A stretch of 64,000 nt of DNA from Pseudomonas fulva (lineage in GTDB: Bacteria; Pseudomonadota; Gammaproteobacteria; Pseudomonadales; Pseudomonadaceae): NCBI RefSeq assembly GCF_015680705.1, contig NZ_JADNYP010000009.1:173514-237513 (forward strand), read 5' to 3'. Both the position numbers and the translations under genes were made by a program. Below, in pieces: positions 28,320-38,400 of the stretch. Under the pieces are notes generated by a model. That model worked only from the letters and a program-made list of their open reading frames with translations, was not told the origin of the DNA and did not search any database. Every line of letters begins with the position of its first letter. Position 1 is the stretch's first letter.

Positions 28320-28393
28320 TGGAGGCCGAGGTCGGAATCGAACCGGCGTAGACGGATTTGCAATCCGGAGCATAACCACTTTGCTACTCGGCC
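28320..28393 (-). tRNA. tRNA-Cys (GCA)
   Basis: The 74-nt minus-strand sequence begins GGCCGAG and ends CTCGGCC-T-CCA, a perfect 7-bp acceptor stem with encoded CCA. The anticodon loop TTGCAAA gives GCA. The T-arm is GCCGG-TTCGATT-CCGAC, with one C-A mismatch, and the anticodon stem ends in a C-U opposition. Both may be normal for this genus. It has its own terminator and an integrase remnant on its 3' side. Confidence 0.93.
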
Positions 28394-28546
28394 TCAAATG
28401 CGGATCAGGCTGGCTTTCGCTTCACCATCTCCTTGAAATCGCTCGACTTGTTCGAAGTCTGCTGCGTTTCGATGGGCGCCATTATGTCTGCATTCGATTG
28501 CCCTTGCAACCCCCTGAATCGAAAAATATCCAAAAGGTTCAAGGTG

Positions 28547-29566
28547 TTAGCGCAGCCGGCCAAGCCTGCTCCACAGTCCGACCAAAGCGTTCTCGACAGA
28601 ACCGCTCGCCGTCAGGCCGATCCGCTCCTGCAGACTCTTGCGTTCGGCATAGTGCAAATGGAACAGACTGGCTTCGCGCGCGCGGTCGCTGAGGTATTCG
28701 TCACTGGTGCGCAGTTCGTCGACCAGTTGCTTGTTGAGCGCGGCCAGGCCCAGCCAGACTTCGCCGGTGGCCACTTCGTCGATGTGCAGCTGCGGACGGT
28801 AATGGACGACGAAGTCCTTGAACAGCTGGTGGGTGACATCCAGGTCTTGCTGGAATTTCTCGCGGCCCTTCTCGGTGTTTTCGCCAAATACGGTAAGGGT
28901 GCGCTTGTATTCGCCGGCGGTCAGCACTTCGACGTCGATGTCATGCTTCTTCAGCAGCCGATTGACGTTGGGCAACTGCGCGACCACGCCGATGGAGCCA
29001 AGCACGGCGAAGGGCGCGCTGATGATCTTCTCGCCGATGCAGGCCATCATGTAGCCGCCACTGGCGGCGACCTTGTCGATGCAGACCGTGAGCGGAATCC
29101 CGGCCTGGCGGATGCGGGCCAGTTGCGAGGCGGCCAGGCCGTAGCTGTGGACCAGGCCCCCGCCACTCTCCAGGCGCAGCACCACCTCGTCACGCGGCGT
29201 GGCGAGGGTGAGCAAGGCGGTGATCTCGTGACGCAGGCTTTCGGTAGCCGACGCCTTGATGTCGCCATCGAAATCCAGCACGAACACCCGTGTGCGCTCT
29301 TCGGACTTGTGCTTGTTCTGTTTCTTTTGCGCCTTGGCCTGCTGTTTGCGCAGCGTCTTGAGCTGCGCCTTGTCGAGCAGCCCCGCCTCGAGGCGCTCAC
29401 GCAGCCCCTTGTAGAACTCGTCCAGGCGAGTCACCTGCAGTTGCCCGCCTGCCTTGCGCCGGCCCTTGCCGCGCATGCCGGCCAGAGCCGAGAGAATGAT
29501 CAGAATGGCGATCACCAGGGTGGCGGTCTTGGCAAGGAAGCTTGCGTATTCGGCCAGAAAATCCAC
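28547..29566 (-). CDS. sohB: Probable inner-membrane serine protease SohB (peptidase S49)
   Basis: A 339-aa protein with one N-terminal membrane segment (about 8-30), a basic cytosolic/periplasmic linker (residues 31-92, Lys-rich) and a signal peptide peptidase domain. The nucleophile Ser is in KVAASGGYMMA (S169) and the general-base Lys in AGEYKRTLTVFG (K221), the S49 Ser-Lys dyad. The start is a GTG at 29566 with GAGGA 6 nt before; an upstream codon at 29671 would add 35 residues before the membrane segment. Members degrade cleaved signal peptides or act in membrane-protein quality control. Confidence 0.9.
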   Translation of the reverse strand: MDFLAEYASFLAKTATLVIAILIILSALAGMRGKGRRKAGGQLQVTRLDEFYKGLRERLEAGLLDKAQLKTLRKQQAKAQKKQNKHKSEERTRVFVLDFDGDIKASATESLRHEITALLTLATPRDEVVLRLESGGGLVHSYGLAASQLARIRQAGIPLTVCIDKVAASGGYMMACIGEKIISAPFAVLGSIGVVAQLPNVNRLLKKHDIDVEVLTAGEYKRTLTVFGENTEKGREKFQQDLDVTHQLFKDFVVHYRPQLHIDEVATGEVWLGLAALNKQLVDELRTSDEYLSDRAREASLFHLHYAERKSLQERIGLTASGSVENALVGLWSRLGRLR

Positions 29567-29797
29567 GTCGAGTCCTCGTTGAAGCAGCGCCGTCACGGCG
29601 CGAAAATGTTCCAAGCATACCGGCGCGCCTGCCTGGCTGCCAGCATCCGCAGATCCTGCAACAACGTTCAAACGACCTTTTCAAACGCTTGTATGCTTTT
29701 TCGTTGACAGGCTTTCAGACGCGCCCTACCCTCCAGCAATCCGACCACGGTCGGGTATCGACTGTCAGGCCCGAACAGATACGACAAGGAACATTCC

Positions 29798-30115
29798 ATG
29801 ACCTCCGTAGCCGATGCTGTGAAGAAGATGCAAGAGAAGTTCAATCCAAGCGCCGCTGCCGGCCTGGATCTGGTGTTCGGCTTCAACATCACCGATGAAC
29901 ACAAGCACTACGCCTTGATCGTCAAGGACGGTACCTGCGAGCTGCAGGAAGGCGAGAACCCGGACGCCAATTGCACCCTGGTGATGGACAGCGAGACCCT
30001 CAAGGGCATCGTCAGCGGCGAGACCGATGGCATGCAGGCTTTCATGAGCGGCAAGCTGCGGGTCGAAGGCGACATGATGCTGTCGATGAAGCTGAGCGAG
30101 CTGTTCCCCGGCTGA
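29798..30115 (+). CDS. SCP2 sterol-binding domain protein
   Basis: A 105-aa single-domain SCP2 protein. It has AGLDLVFGFNITDEHKHYAL, the GENPDANCTLVMDSETLKGI block and SGKLRVEGDMMLSMKLSELF, the signature C-terminus. Family members bind lipids or fatty acyl-CoA in a hydrophobic tunnel. AAGGAAC precedes the ATG. It is monocistronic, followed by a strong terminator. It is cytosolic, with no signal peptide. Confidence 0.9.
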   Translation: MTSVADAVKKMQEKFNPSAAAGLDLVFGFNITDEHKHYALIVKDGTCELQEGENPDANCTLVMDSETLKGIVSGETDGMQAFMSGKLRVEGDMMLSMKLSELFPG

Positions 30116-30137
30116 TCGCTTCGCTACGCTCGAAAAA

Positions 30138-30164
30138 ACCGAAGCCTGCGGCTTCGGTTTTTTT
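30138..30164 (+). terminator. Rho-independent terminator of the SCP2 gene
   Basis: Arms ACCGAAGCC (30138-30146) and GGCTTCGGT (30150-30158) with a TGC loop, followed by TTTTTT; an AAAAAA run lies on the other side. It can therefore terminate transcription in both directions, serving the convergent copper-chaperone gene as well. Confidence 0.9.
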
Positions 30165-30189
30165 GCCAATGAAACTGCGATGGCCGGTA

Positions 30190-30666
30190 TCAATGCATGT
30201 GCTGGCCGTGACCGCCCTCGGTCGTCAGCGCGCGCACCGGAGCCTGCACCTCGAGCGTCTGTCGCTCGCCCTGTTGATCCTCGATGGTCAGCGTCAGCGG
30301 CACCTGCGAACCTTCCCTGACCTGCTCCTTCAGGCCCATCAGCATCACGTGCAGCCCACTCGGATCGAGGCTCACCGGCTTGCCTGCCGGCAACGGCACC
30401 TCGGTGACCTGGCGCATGCCCATGACATCGCCGTTCATGGTCATCTCATGGATCTGCACGGTACCCGCCACCGGCGAGGCGACGCTCACCAGCTTGCTGT
30501 CACTGGTCGCGGTAAGCATCATGAAGGCGCCGGTGGAGGGTTGGTTCGGCACCGTGGCGCGCACCCAGGCGTCGCTGACGGTGGTCTGGGCCAGCGCCGA
30601 CAGCGGCAGGCTGGCCAGTGCCAGGGCAGCGACGCGACACTTGAGCGATTGCAACGAAAAAGCCAT
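30190..30666 (-). CDS. PCu(A)C-type periplasmic copper chaperone
   Basis: A 158-aa protein with a signal peptide (cleavage after SALA at about 26). The PCu(A)C domain has the H-x10-M-x21-H-x-M copper-site residues, seen as QIHEM, GMRQV and GLHVMLMG. The C-terminus GGHGQHMH adds a second metal-binding cluster. The family delivers Cu(I) to the CuA site of cytochrome c oxidase. The ATG at 30666 overlaps the stop of the SCO gene by 1 nt, so the two copper chaperones are translationally coupled. Confidence 0.92.
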   Translation of the reverse strand: MAFSLQSLKCRVAALALASLPLSALAQTTVSDAWVRATVPNQPSTGAFMMLTATSDSKLVSVASPVAGTVQIHEMTMNGDVMGMRQVTEVPLPAGKPVSLDPSGLHVMLMGLKEQVREGSQVPLTLTIEDQQGERQTLEVQAPVRALTTEGGHGQHMH

Positions 30667-31271
30667 CAGCAGATCTCCATGAGAGTGAGCAGGTCCTCGG
30701 CGCATTCCTTGGCATTGAGCGAGTGAGACAGGCTCAGGCGCAAGGTGCCGCGCGAGTCATAGACGTAGCTGGTCGAGGAATGGGAAATGGTGTAGGTATC
30801 CCCTGTCGGGACCTTTTCATAGAACACCTTGAACTCCTTCGCCACCTCGGCAATCTCCTCGGGCGTCCCGGTCAGGGCCGTGAACGAGGGATCGAAGGCC
30901 TTGACGTAGGCATCGAGCACTTCGGGGGTATCGCGCTCGGGGTCAAGGGTGATGAACACCACCTGCAGGAAACCGGCGTCGCGCCCCATCAGCTTCTTGA
31001 TCTGCACCGCGCGGGCCAGGGTGGTCGGGCAGACCGCCGGGCACTGCGTGAAGCCGAAGAAGATCATCGGCATGGTGCCGTAGAAACTCGACAAGGTACG
31101 AACGTTGCCCTGGGTGTCCTTGAGCTTGAAGGAGCGCCCGAGGATCTCGTTGCTCATGTTCTTGCCGTACTTGAAATCGAGACCGCGGGCCGGGCTGCAT
31201 CCGGTGAGCAGGCCAAGCCCTAGCACGCCCATCCCGGCAACAACTGCGCGCCGGGTCAACAGATCATTCAT
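30666..31271 (-). CDS. SCO1/SenC family copper chaperone lipoprotein
   Basis: A 201-aa protein starting MNDLLTRRAVVAGMGVLGLG, with twin arginines and lipobox LLTG-C (Cys 25), so it is exported and probably lipidated. The thioredoxin-fold SCO domain has TQCPAVCPT (C77 and C81) and the distal His in TYTISHSSTSYVYD, the three copper ligands. It assembles the CuA centre of terminal oxidase with the PCu(A)C partner. AAAGGA precedes ATG 31271; longer upstream frames lack a signal sequence. Confidence 0.92.
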   Translation of the reverse strand: MNDLLTRRAVVAGMGVLGLGLLTGCSPARGLDFKYGKNMSNEILGRSFKLKDTQGNVRTLSSFYGTMPMIFFGFTQCPAVCPTTLARAVQIKKLMGRDAGFLQVVFITLDPERDTPEVLDAYVKAFDPSFTALTGTPEEIAEVAKEFKVFYEKVPTGDTYTISHSSTSYVYDSRGTLRLSLSHSLNAKECAEDLLTLMEIC

Positions 31272-31474
31272 GTAACCATCCTTTATCGGGAAGGTGCCGG
31301 CCCCTGGCAGGACCGGGCGAGAAACCGGCGCATTCTTGCACGTCGTCTCGCCCCCTTCTACCCGCTGATCGGCGCAAACCGCCCAAGCCCTTGAAATACG
31401 GCATGCGGCCTGTTGTCGCAGGGATTGAATCCGTAACAGTTTATTGCTAAGAGCGAGACAACAGCCCACGACAT

Positions 31475-31945
31475 TCAGTGCGCGGGCGCCCGCTCCAAGG
31501 CCGCGCCGAGCGCCTTAGCATCGGTGTAGTCGTGTTGCGTCACTAGCGTCCGCTGGTCCAGCTGCAGCCAGGTCACCGCACCCTTTTCGCCTGGGTACCG
31601 ACTGGCCACTCGCCCTTGGCGGTCGAGCAGCACGCGATAGCTGTAGTCACGCATGGCGGGAATCGCGAAGAGCGTGCTGATGACGGCAGGCATGCGCTGG
31701 ATGTCGGCGACGAAGACTGCATCGCGTGCTTGCAGGTAACCTCGAGGTCGCTGCGCCAGCGCCGCCTCGACCAGCCTGGCGCCGTCCATGTCGCGAGCGA
31801 CCAGCAGGATCCGAGTCTGGGCAGATAGGGTCCAAGGCTGGTCATGCTGGTCGAGCAAGGTCCAGGGGGCCAGGCGTTCGCCCGGCTGCAGCGCCTGGGC
31901 GAAGGGTGGCAGCAGGCATATCAGCAGGGCCAGGGCGTATTTCAT
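31475..31945 (-). CDS. Secreted thioredoxin-fold-like protein, unknown function
   Basis: A 156-aa protein with a clear signal peptide (MKYALALLICLLPPFAQA). The mature domain opens LQPGERLAPWTLLDQHDQPW, the start pattern of thioredoxin/AhpC-like folds, and continues with RILLVARDMDGARLV and YRVLLDRQGRVASRYPG. It has no Cys in the active-site position, so it is not a redox enzyme. It lies upstream of the SCO/PCu(A)C pair on the same strand with a 203-bp gap, so a copper or envelope role is possible but not shown. Confidence 0.65.
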   Translation of the reverse strand: MKYALALLICLLPPFAQALQPGERLAPWTLLDQHDQPWTLSAQTRILLVARDMDGARLVEAALAQRPRGYLQARDAVFVADIQRMPAVISTLFAIPAMRDYSYRVLLDRQGRVASRYPGEKGAVTWLQLDQRTLVTQHDYTDAKALGAALERAPAH

Positions 31946-32179
31946 CGTAGGGTCTCGGCAAATCGAAAGTGTCCCAGGATAGCGCAGGGCTTGGCTGTCG
32001 GCAGCCTCGCCGGCAGGCAACGCTCATGACCAGGCCGGTGCGACGTCGCAGCCAGGCAAGCGCTGCGCACGCGCGCAAGGTATACCCCAGCTGAATCCGG
32101 CGGGCCATGGCGGCAGCGCGTTGTCTTTCCCAGGGCCTGCGAGCACACTCATCCGCCAGCATCATCCTCGGAGCGCGCC

Positions 32180-33187
32180 GTGCCCAACATTCGTCAGTTC
32201 AGCAAGAAAGCCAGCAGCACCAACATGCTGCGCCTCAAGCCAGCCGCCGCCGATAGCTCTGTGCCTCATGCGGTTGGCTTCGTCCTGTTGGAACATTTCT
32301 CGATGGCCAGCTTCACCGTGGCCATGGATGTGCTGGTGACGGCGAACCTGCTGCGCAGCGACAGCTTCCGTTTCGCGCCGCTGTCGCTGGACGGCGATCG
32401 AGTGTTGAGCGACCTGGGCCTGGAACTGGTGGCCAGTGAGCTGGAGCCCCATGCGCTCAAGGAGCTGGACCTTCTGGTGATCTGCGGCGGCCTGCGCACG
32501 CCGCTCAAGTACCCGGAACTGGACCGTTTGCTGAGCGATTGCGCAGGGCATGGCCTGACCCTGGGCGGGCTATGGAACGGCGCCTGGTTCCTCGGCCGCG
32601 CCGGGGTGCTGGCCGACTACGGTTGCAGCGTGCACCCCGAGCAGCGCGCCAGCCTGGCCGAACGCAGCCCGCAATCGCGCATCACGCCGGCCAGCTTCAC
32701 CCTTGACCGCGACCGCCTGACCGCAGCCAGCCCCAACGGCGCCATGGAGCTGATGCTTGGGCTGGTGCGGCGACTGCACGGCGACGCCCTGGCCGAAGGC
32801 GTCGAAGAAATCCTGTCGTTTTCCGGGGCTCGCTACCGCCAGGTCGGGCCGGGCGCGAAGAAGTCCATGAGTGTGCACCTGCGCACCATCGTCGAACTGA
32901 TGGAGAACAATCTCGAGGAAACCCTCAGCCTGGATCAGCTTGCCGCCTACAGCGGCCGCTCGCGACGGCAGATCGACCGACTGTTCCAGGCCCAGCTGGG
33001 CACCTCGCCACGGCGCTACTACATGGAGCTGCGCATCACCAAGAGCCGCCGTCTGCTGCAATATTCCGACTTGTCGGTGATGGAGGTGGCGGTGGCCTGC
33101 GGGTTCGTCTCGGTGTCGCACTTCAGCAAGTGCTACGCGGCCTATTTCGGTTACCCGCCATCGCGCGAGCAGCGCCTGGGCGAGTGA
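32180..33187 (+). CDS. GlxA-type AraC family transcriptional regulator
   Basis: A 335-aa protein. The N-terminal DJ-1/PfpI-like domain (residues 30-200, with ELDLLVICGGLRTPL) has no catalytic Cys in the nucleophile elbow (GGLWNGAWFLGRAG). The C-terminal AraC HTH domain (about 230-330) has LSLDQLAAYSGRSRRQIDRLF and VMEVAVACGFVSVSHFSKCY. Relatives sense amino-acid or quaternary-amine metabolites. The start is GTG 32180 with GGAG 6 nt before it. It is convergent with glgB, with only 52 nt between stops, so it is not obviously its regulator. Confidence 0.88.
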   Translation: MPNIRQFSKKASSTNMLRLKPAAADSSVPHAVGFVLLEHFSMASFTVAMDVLVTANLLRSDSFRFAPLSLDGDRVLSDLGLELVASELEPHALKELDLLVICGGLRTPLKYPELDRLLSDCAGHGLTLGGLWNGAWFLGRAGVLADYGCSVHPEQRASLAERSPQSRITPASFTLDRDRLTAASPNGAMELMLGLVRRLHGDALAEGVEEILSFSGARYRQVGPGAKKSMSVHLRTIVELMENNLEETLSLDQLAAYSGRSRRQIDRLFQAQLGTSPRRYYMELRITKSRRLLQYSDLSVMEVAVACGFVSVSHFSKCYAAYFGYPPSREQRLGE

Positions 33188-33194
33188 AACGCAG

Positions 33195-33218
33195 ACGGGC
33201 CGGCGGTGGCCGGCCCGT
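33195..33218. terminator. GC-rich hairpin between convergent AraC-type gene and glgB
   Basis: Arms ACGGGCCGGC and GCCGGCCCGT (10 bp) with a 4-nt loop sit between the two convergent stops. There is no clear T-run on either side. It probably acts as a shared transcript end. Confidence 0.55.
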
Positions 33219-33239
33219 GCAGGACGATGGCGGGGCGGC

Positions 33240-35450
33240 TCAGGCCGGCTTCATGATCAGCACCCCGAGCGGGGGCAGGTTGAGGGTCAGCGACAAGGGC
33301 TGGCCGTGGCGAGGTTCAGGCTCGCTGGCGACCGTCCCGAAGTTGCCGAAATTCGATCCGGCATAGCATTCGGCGTCGGTATTGAGCACCTCCTGCCACT
33401 GTTCGCCGAACGGTACCCCGATGCGGTAGCTGTCACGGGGCACGGGCGTGAAGTTGACCACCACTAGCAATGGTTCGCCGTCCTTGCTCCAGCGCAGCCA
33501 GGCATACACGCTGTTGCGCGCATCATCGCCGATCAGCCACTGGAAGCCTTGCGGCTGGCAATCCTGTTCATGCAGCGCAGGTTCGGCCCGATACAATCCG
33601 TTGAGGTCGGCCACCAGCTTCTGCATGCCTTGGTGCTCCGACTGCTGCAGCAGGTACCAGTCGAGCTGATGATCGTGGTTCCACTCGCGCCATTGGCCGA
33701 ACTCGCACCCCATGAACAGCAGCTTCTTGCCTGGATGGGTCCACATGAACGCCAGGTAGGCACGCAGATTGGCGAACTTCTGCCAGCGGTCGCCAGGCAT
33801 CTTGTCGATCAGGGAATGCTTGCCATGCACGACTTCATCGTGGGAGATCGGCAGGATGAAGCGCTCGGAGTAGGCATAGACCAGGCCGAAGCTCAGTTCG
33901 TTGTGATGATAGGCTCGGTGGACCGGGTCGTTCTGCACATAGTGCAGCGTATCGTGCATCCAGCCCATGTTCCACTTGTAGGCGAATCCCAACCCGCCCT
34001 GCTCGGTCGGCTGGCTGACGCCTGGCCAGGCCGTGGATTCCTCGGCGATGATCAGCGCGCCCGGCGTTTCATGGGCAGCGACGCCGTTGAGATGCCGAAT
34101 GAAATCGATGGCCTCGAGGTTCTCGCGTCCGCCATGGCGATTGGGGACCCATTCGCCGGCCTTGCGCGAGTAGTCCCGATAGAGCATGGACGCTACCGCA
34201 TCGACGCGCAGGCCATCGATGTGGAAGTGCTTGAGCCAATGCAGTGCCGAGGCCATCATGAAGCCGCGCACTTCGTTGCGGCCCAGATTGTAGATCAGGG
34301 TATTCCAATCCTGGTGGAAACCTTCCAGGGGGTTGTCGTACTCGTACAGTGCCGTGCCATCGAAGCGCGCCAGACCGTGCTCGTCGGTGGGGAAATGGGC
34401 TGGCACCCAGTCGAGGATGACGCCGATCTCGGCCTGGTGGCAGGCATCGACGAAGGCCGCGAAATCTTCCGGGGTGCCGTAGCGCGACGTGGGAGCGAAC
34501 AGCGACAGCGGCTGGTAGCCCCATGAGCCACCGAAGGGGTGCTCCATGATGGGCAACAGCTCGATATGGGTGAAGCCCATCTTGCGCACATACGGCACCA
34601 GTTGCTCGGCCAGTTCACGCCAGTTGTAGAATCGCGCCACTTCGCCGGCTTCGTCGGTTTCGCAACGCCAGGAGCCGGCATGCAGCTCGTAGATCGACAG
34701 CGGTGCGCTATAGGCATGGCGCTGCGCACGCTGTTGCATCCAGGCCTGGTCATGCCAGTCGTGGGCGAGCGCCCCGGCGACCTTGGACGCCGTGCTCGGC
34801 GGCAGCTCGGTGGCGCGCGCCAGTGGATCGGCTTTGAGCGGCAGCACCCCGGTGCTGCCGAGCACTTCGTACTTGTAGGTTTCGCCTATCCCCAGGCGTG
34901 GTATGAACAGCTCCCACACCCCGGCGCCATGACGCAGGCGCATCGGGTGTCGGCGGCCATCCCAGTTGTTGAAGTCGCCCACCACCGAGACCCGCCGTGC
35001 GTTCGGCGCCCATACCGAGAAACACACGCCATCCACCCCGTCGACCTGGGTTGGCTGGGCGCCAAAGCGCCCGGACAGGTCGCGATGGTTGCCCTCGGCG
35101 AACAAGTGCAAGTCCATGTCGCCGAGCTGCGGCCCGAAGCTGTACGGGTCTTCGGTGATCTGCTCGCCGCCTGCCCAACCGACCTGCAGCTGATAGGGCT
35201 GGGCTTCATCCAGGTGGGCGAAGAAAAGGCCGGGCAGGCTGCCCTGTTCCATCTGCGCCAGCACGTGTCCGTCATGCCGGGCCAGCACCCGGGCACTCAA
35301 GGCATTGGGCAGGAAAGCGCGAACCCAGAAGCCGCCCGCATCATCAGCGTGCAGACCCAGCACTGCAAACGGGTCGGCGTGTTCGGCGCGGGCCAGGGCA
35401 TCGAGGTCCTGTTGCCGAAGTGCGCCGTTATCGCGCTTGGTTGCTTTCAT
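33240..35450 (-). CDS. glgB: 1,4-alpha-glucan branching enzyme
   Basis: A 736-aa GH13_9 enzyme. It has two N-terminal CBM48-like domains (about 20-115 and 125-225, the second with [21 protein letters not shown]). The barrel nucleophile is in [14 protein letters not shown] (D417), the acid/base in [12 protein letters not shown] (E470), and [10 protein letters not shown] is present. It makes alpha-1,6 branches in glucan built by GlgE (and GlgA). The ATG follows the treS/pep2 stop with no gap, so it is the last gene of a coupled glgE-treS/pep2-glgB operon. Confidence 0.96.
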   Translation of the reverse strand: MKATKRDNGALRQQDLDALARAEHADPFAVLGLHADDAGGFWVRAFLPNALSARVLARHDGHVLAQMEQGSLPGLFFAHLDEAQPYQLQVGWAGGEQITEDPYSFGPQLGDMDLHLFAEGNHRDLSGRFGAQPTQVDGVDGVCFSVWAPNARRVSVVGDFNNWDGRRHPMRLRHGAGVWELFIPRLGIGETYKYEVLGSTGVLPLKADPLARATELPPSTASKVAGALAHDWHDQAWMQQRAQRHAYSAPLSIYELHAGSWRCETDEAGEVARFYNWRELAEQLVPYVRKMGFTHIELLPIMEHPFGGSWGYQPLSLFAPTSRYGTPEDFAAFVDACHQAEIGVILDWVPAHFPTDEHGLARFDGTALYEYDNPLEGFHQDWNTLIYNLGRNEVRGFMMASALHWLKHFHIDGLRVDAVASMLYRDYSRKAGEWVPNRHGGRENLEAIDFIRHLNGVAAHETPGALIIAEESTAWPGVSQPTEQGGLGFAYKWNMGWMHDTLHYVQNDPVHRAYHHNELSFGLVYAYSERFILPISHDEVVHGKHSLIDKMPGDRWQKFANLRAYLAFMWTHPGKKLLFMGCEFGQWREWNHDHQLDWYLLQQSEHQGMQKLVADLNGLYRAEPALHEQDCQPQGFQWLIGDDARNSVYAWLRWSKDGEPLLVVVNFTPVPRDSYRIGVPFGEQWQEVLNTDAECYAGSNFGNFGTVASEPEPRHGQPLSLTLNLPPLGVLIMKPA

Positions 35451-38400
35451 TCATGACTCTCCCCAGGTACTGATCAGTCCATGCAAGCCGTGCAGGGGCA
35501 CGGCCAGCCAGCTTGGCCGGTTCTCGGCCTCGTAAATGATTTCGTAGGCAGCTTTTTCGAGGGTGAACAGTTCCAGCGCCGCCTGCTCGCCCTGGGCGTC
35601 TTCCCAGGCATGCGGCATCGCTGCCGTGGCCATGCCGTAGGCTTCGACGAAAGCCTGCCGGGACTGCTGCAGGTACTGCCTGGCCACCCTCTGGCGCGCC
35701 TGGCGCGCCGCATCCGACAGATCGCCCGCGGCGCTTCGCAAGATCATCGCAGCAGCATAGTCGAACGATCGCAACACGCCGCCCACGTCCTTGTACGGGC
35801 TGAGCTTGGCCCGGCGTTCTTCCAGCGGGCGCGAAGGTTCGCCTTCGAAGTCGATCAGGTAGGCATCGCCCTGCACCACTAGCACCTGGCCCAGGTGCAG
35901 GTCGCCATGCACACGAATGAGCAAGCCGCCCCGCGCCTGCGCCGCGAGCTGCTCGACATGCCGGGTCAGCCCCTGGCGTTGCTGCTGTAGGTCGTCGACC
36001 AGCGCCTGGCCGGCGGCATCCAGTGCGTCACGATGCTGGGCCAGCAAGTCGAGTGCTCGCTCGAGTTGCGCGGCGATCTGCCGTCCCCAGCGCTGGCTGT
36101 CCTGCTCGCTGCTCGGGCGTGGCTGGAAATCCTCGTCCTCGGTCGCAGCCGCCAGCAACAGGTGCATTTCGCCCAGGCGCTGGCCGAACAGGGCAGCGAA
36201 GCCGGCCAACTCGGCCAGCGCGTTGGCAGGCCCTTCGGCATCGACGCTGGCTGGCTCCAGCTCGTCGCGGATGGCGCGCTCCAGGGTGTCCTGGGTCCAG
36301 GCCCAGGCGTCGCCCTGGTTGCTCAGATAACCTTGGGCGATCATCAGCAGATGAGGCTGCTGCCGGGCATCGACTCGGCTGACCCAGGCCAGCAGCGGCG
36401 AGATGTTGGCGAAGCCGGCCGCCGTCAGGTACGCGCTCATTTCCAGCTCTGGATGAATGCCCGGATTGACCCGACGGATCAGCTTGAGCACCAGTCGCCC
36501 GCCGACGACGACCGAACTGTTGGACTGTTCGGCGCCCAGGTAGCGTACTTCGCTTTGCTCGTCGAGCCCGAGGCTGGCCAGTTGCTCGGTGCACTCGAAA
36601 CGCAGTTCGCCTTCGCTGCTGGCCAGCCGGACGTTGTCCTGGCAGGCGCGCAGTACGGCACGGATGAACGGCTCGAGCACGAAGGCATCGGTGATCAGGC
36701 CGACCTGACGGCCACGCCTGACCCGTGACAACGCCAGTTGCTGGGGCAAGGCGCTGTGGATCTGCTCTTCGAGCAGCAGGCCGAACGGCAGCTGGTAATG
36801 GCTGGCCACACCGTTGCTGAGCACTTCCAGTTCGCTCAGCAGCACGGGCGTGGTCGCCGTGCCGAAGCGCACGCCATAGCGGATGCGGATTGCGTCGATC
36901 GGCCCTTCCTTGCCGGCGAACCAACGCCGCTTGGGCAGGTATTGCGGCAGGATCGAGCCTTGCAGATGGTCGCGCGAAGGCGACTCGAGGAGTTCTTCCA
37001 TGCGTTTGCGCAGTACCAAGGTCATCAGCTCCGGAAGGCTTTCGGCGGGTTCGACGTGCCAGCTGGGCATGCGCTCGCGTGCTGCCAGCGCGAACCAGTA
37101 GAACCCGTAGGGCGGCAAGGTGAGCAAGAAAGGCAGTTGGCCGATGGGCGGGAAGGCGCTGCCGCCGAGCATTTCCACCGGCACCTTGTCGGCATGTTGC
37201 GACAGGTCCAGCTCGGCGGCCTGGGCGGCCCGCGAGACGTTGGCCACGCACAGGATGGTCTCGCTGTTGCCATCGGCGTCGATGTATTCGCGCAGGTAGG
37301 CCAGCACCCGGCGGTTGCTCGGCGAGAGCATCTTCAAGGTGCCCCGCCCGAATGCCTTTTGTTGCGCCCGCACGGCCAGCAAGCGGCGGTTGAAGTTGAG
37401 CAGCGAGTGCGGATCGTGGGATTGCGCCTCGACGTTGATGGTCTGGTAGCCGTACAACGGATCCATGATCGGCGGCAAGACCAGGCGCTGCGGCTCGGCT
37501 CTGGAGAAACCGCCGTTGCGGTCAGGCGACCACTGCATGGGCGTGCGCACACCGTCGCGATCCCCCAGGTAAATGTTGTCACCCATGCCCAGTTCGTCAC
37601 CGTAGTACAAGGTCGGCGTGCCTGGCATCGACAACAGCAGGCTGGTCAGCAGCTCGATGCGCCTGCGATCGCGCTGCAGCAGCGGCGCCAGGCGGCGACG
37701 GATGCCCAGGTTGATCCGCGCCCGGCGATCGGCGGCGTAATGGTTCCACAGGTAGTCGCGTTCACGGTCGGTGACCATTTCCAGGGTCAGCTCGTCATGG
37801 TTGCGCAGGAAGATCGACCATTGGCAGTTGGCGGGGATCTCGGGGGTCTGGCGCAGGATGTCGGTGATCGGGAAACGGTCTTCCATGGCCAGGGCCATGT
37901 ACATGCGCGGCATCAGCGGGAAATGGAACGCCATGTGGCATTCGTCGCCATCACCCTCGCCAAAGTATGGCCGGGTGTCTTCGGGCCACTGGTTGGCTTC
38001 GGCCAGCAACATCCGGTCCGGATAGTTGGCATCGATCTCGGCGCGAATGGCCTTGAGTACCTGGTGGGTCTCGGGCAGGTTCTCGTTGTTGGTGCCGTCT
38101 CGCTCGATCAGGTACGGAATGGCATCCAGGCGCAAGCCATCCACGCCCATGTCCAGCCAGAAACGCATCACCCCGATGACGGCCTTGAGCACCTTGGGGT
38201 TGTCGAAGTTCAGGTCCGGCTGGTGCGAATAGAAGCGATGCCAGAAATACTGGCCGGCGACCGGGTCCCAGGTCCAGTTGGACTTTTCCGTGTCGAGGAA
38301 GATGATGCGCGTGCCGTCGTACTTCTGGTCGGTATCCGACCAGACATAGAAGTCGCGCGCCTTGCTACCCGGCTTGGAGTGCCGGGCACGCTGGAACCAG

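Noticed and set aside
28320..28393. tRNA-Cys read as a pseudo-tRNA because of stem mismatches
   Set aside because: The acceptor stem is perfect, the anticodon loop and CCA end are intact and it has a terminator. The mismatches may be normal for the genus.
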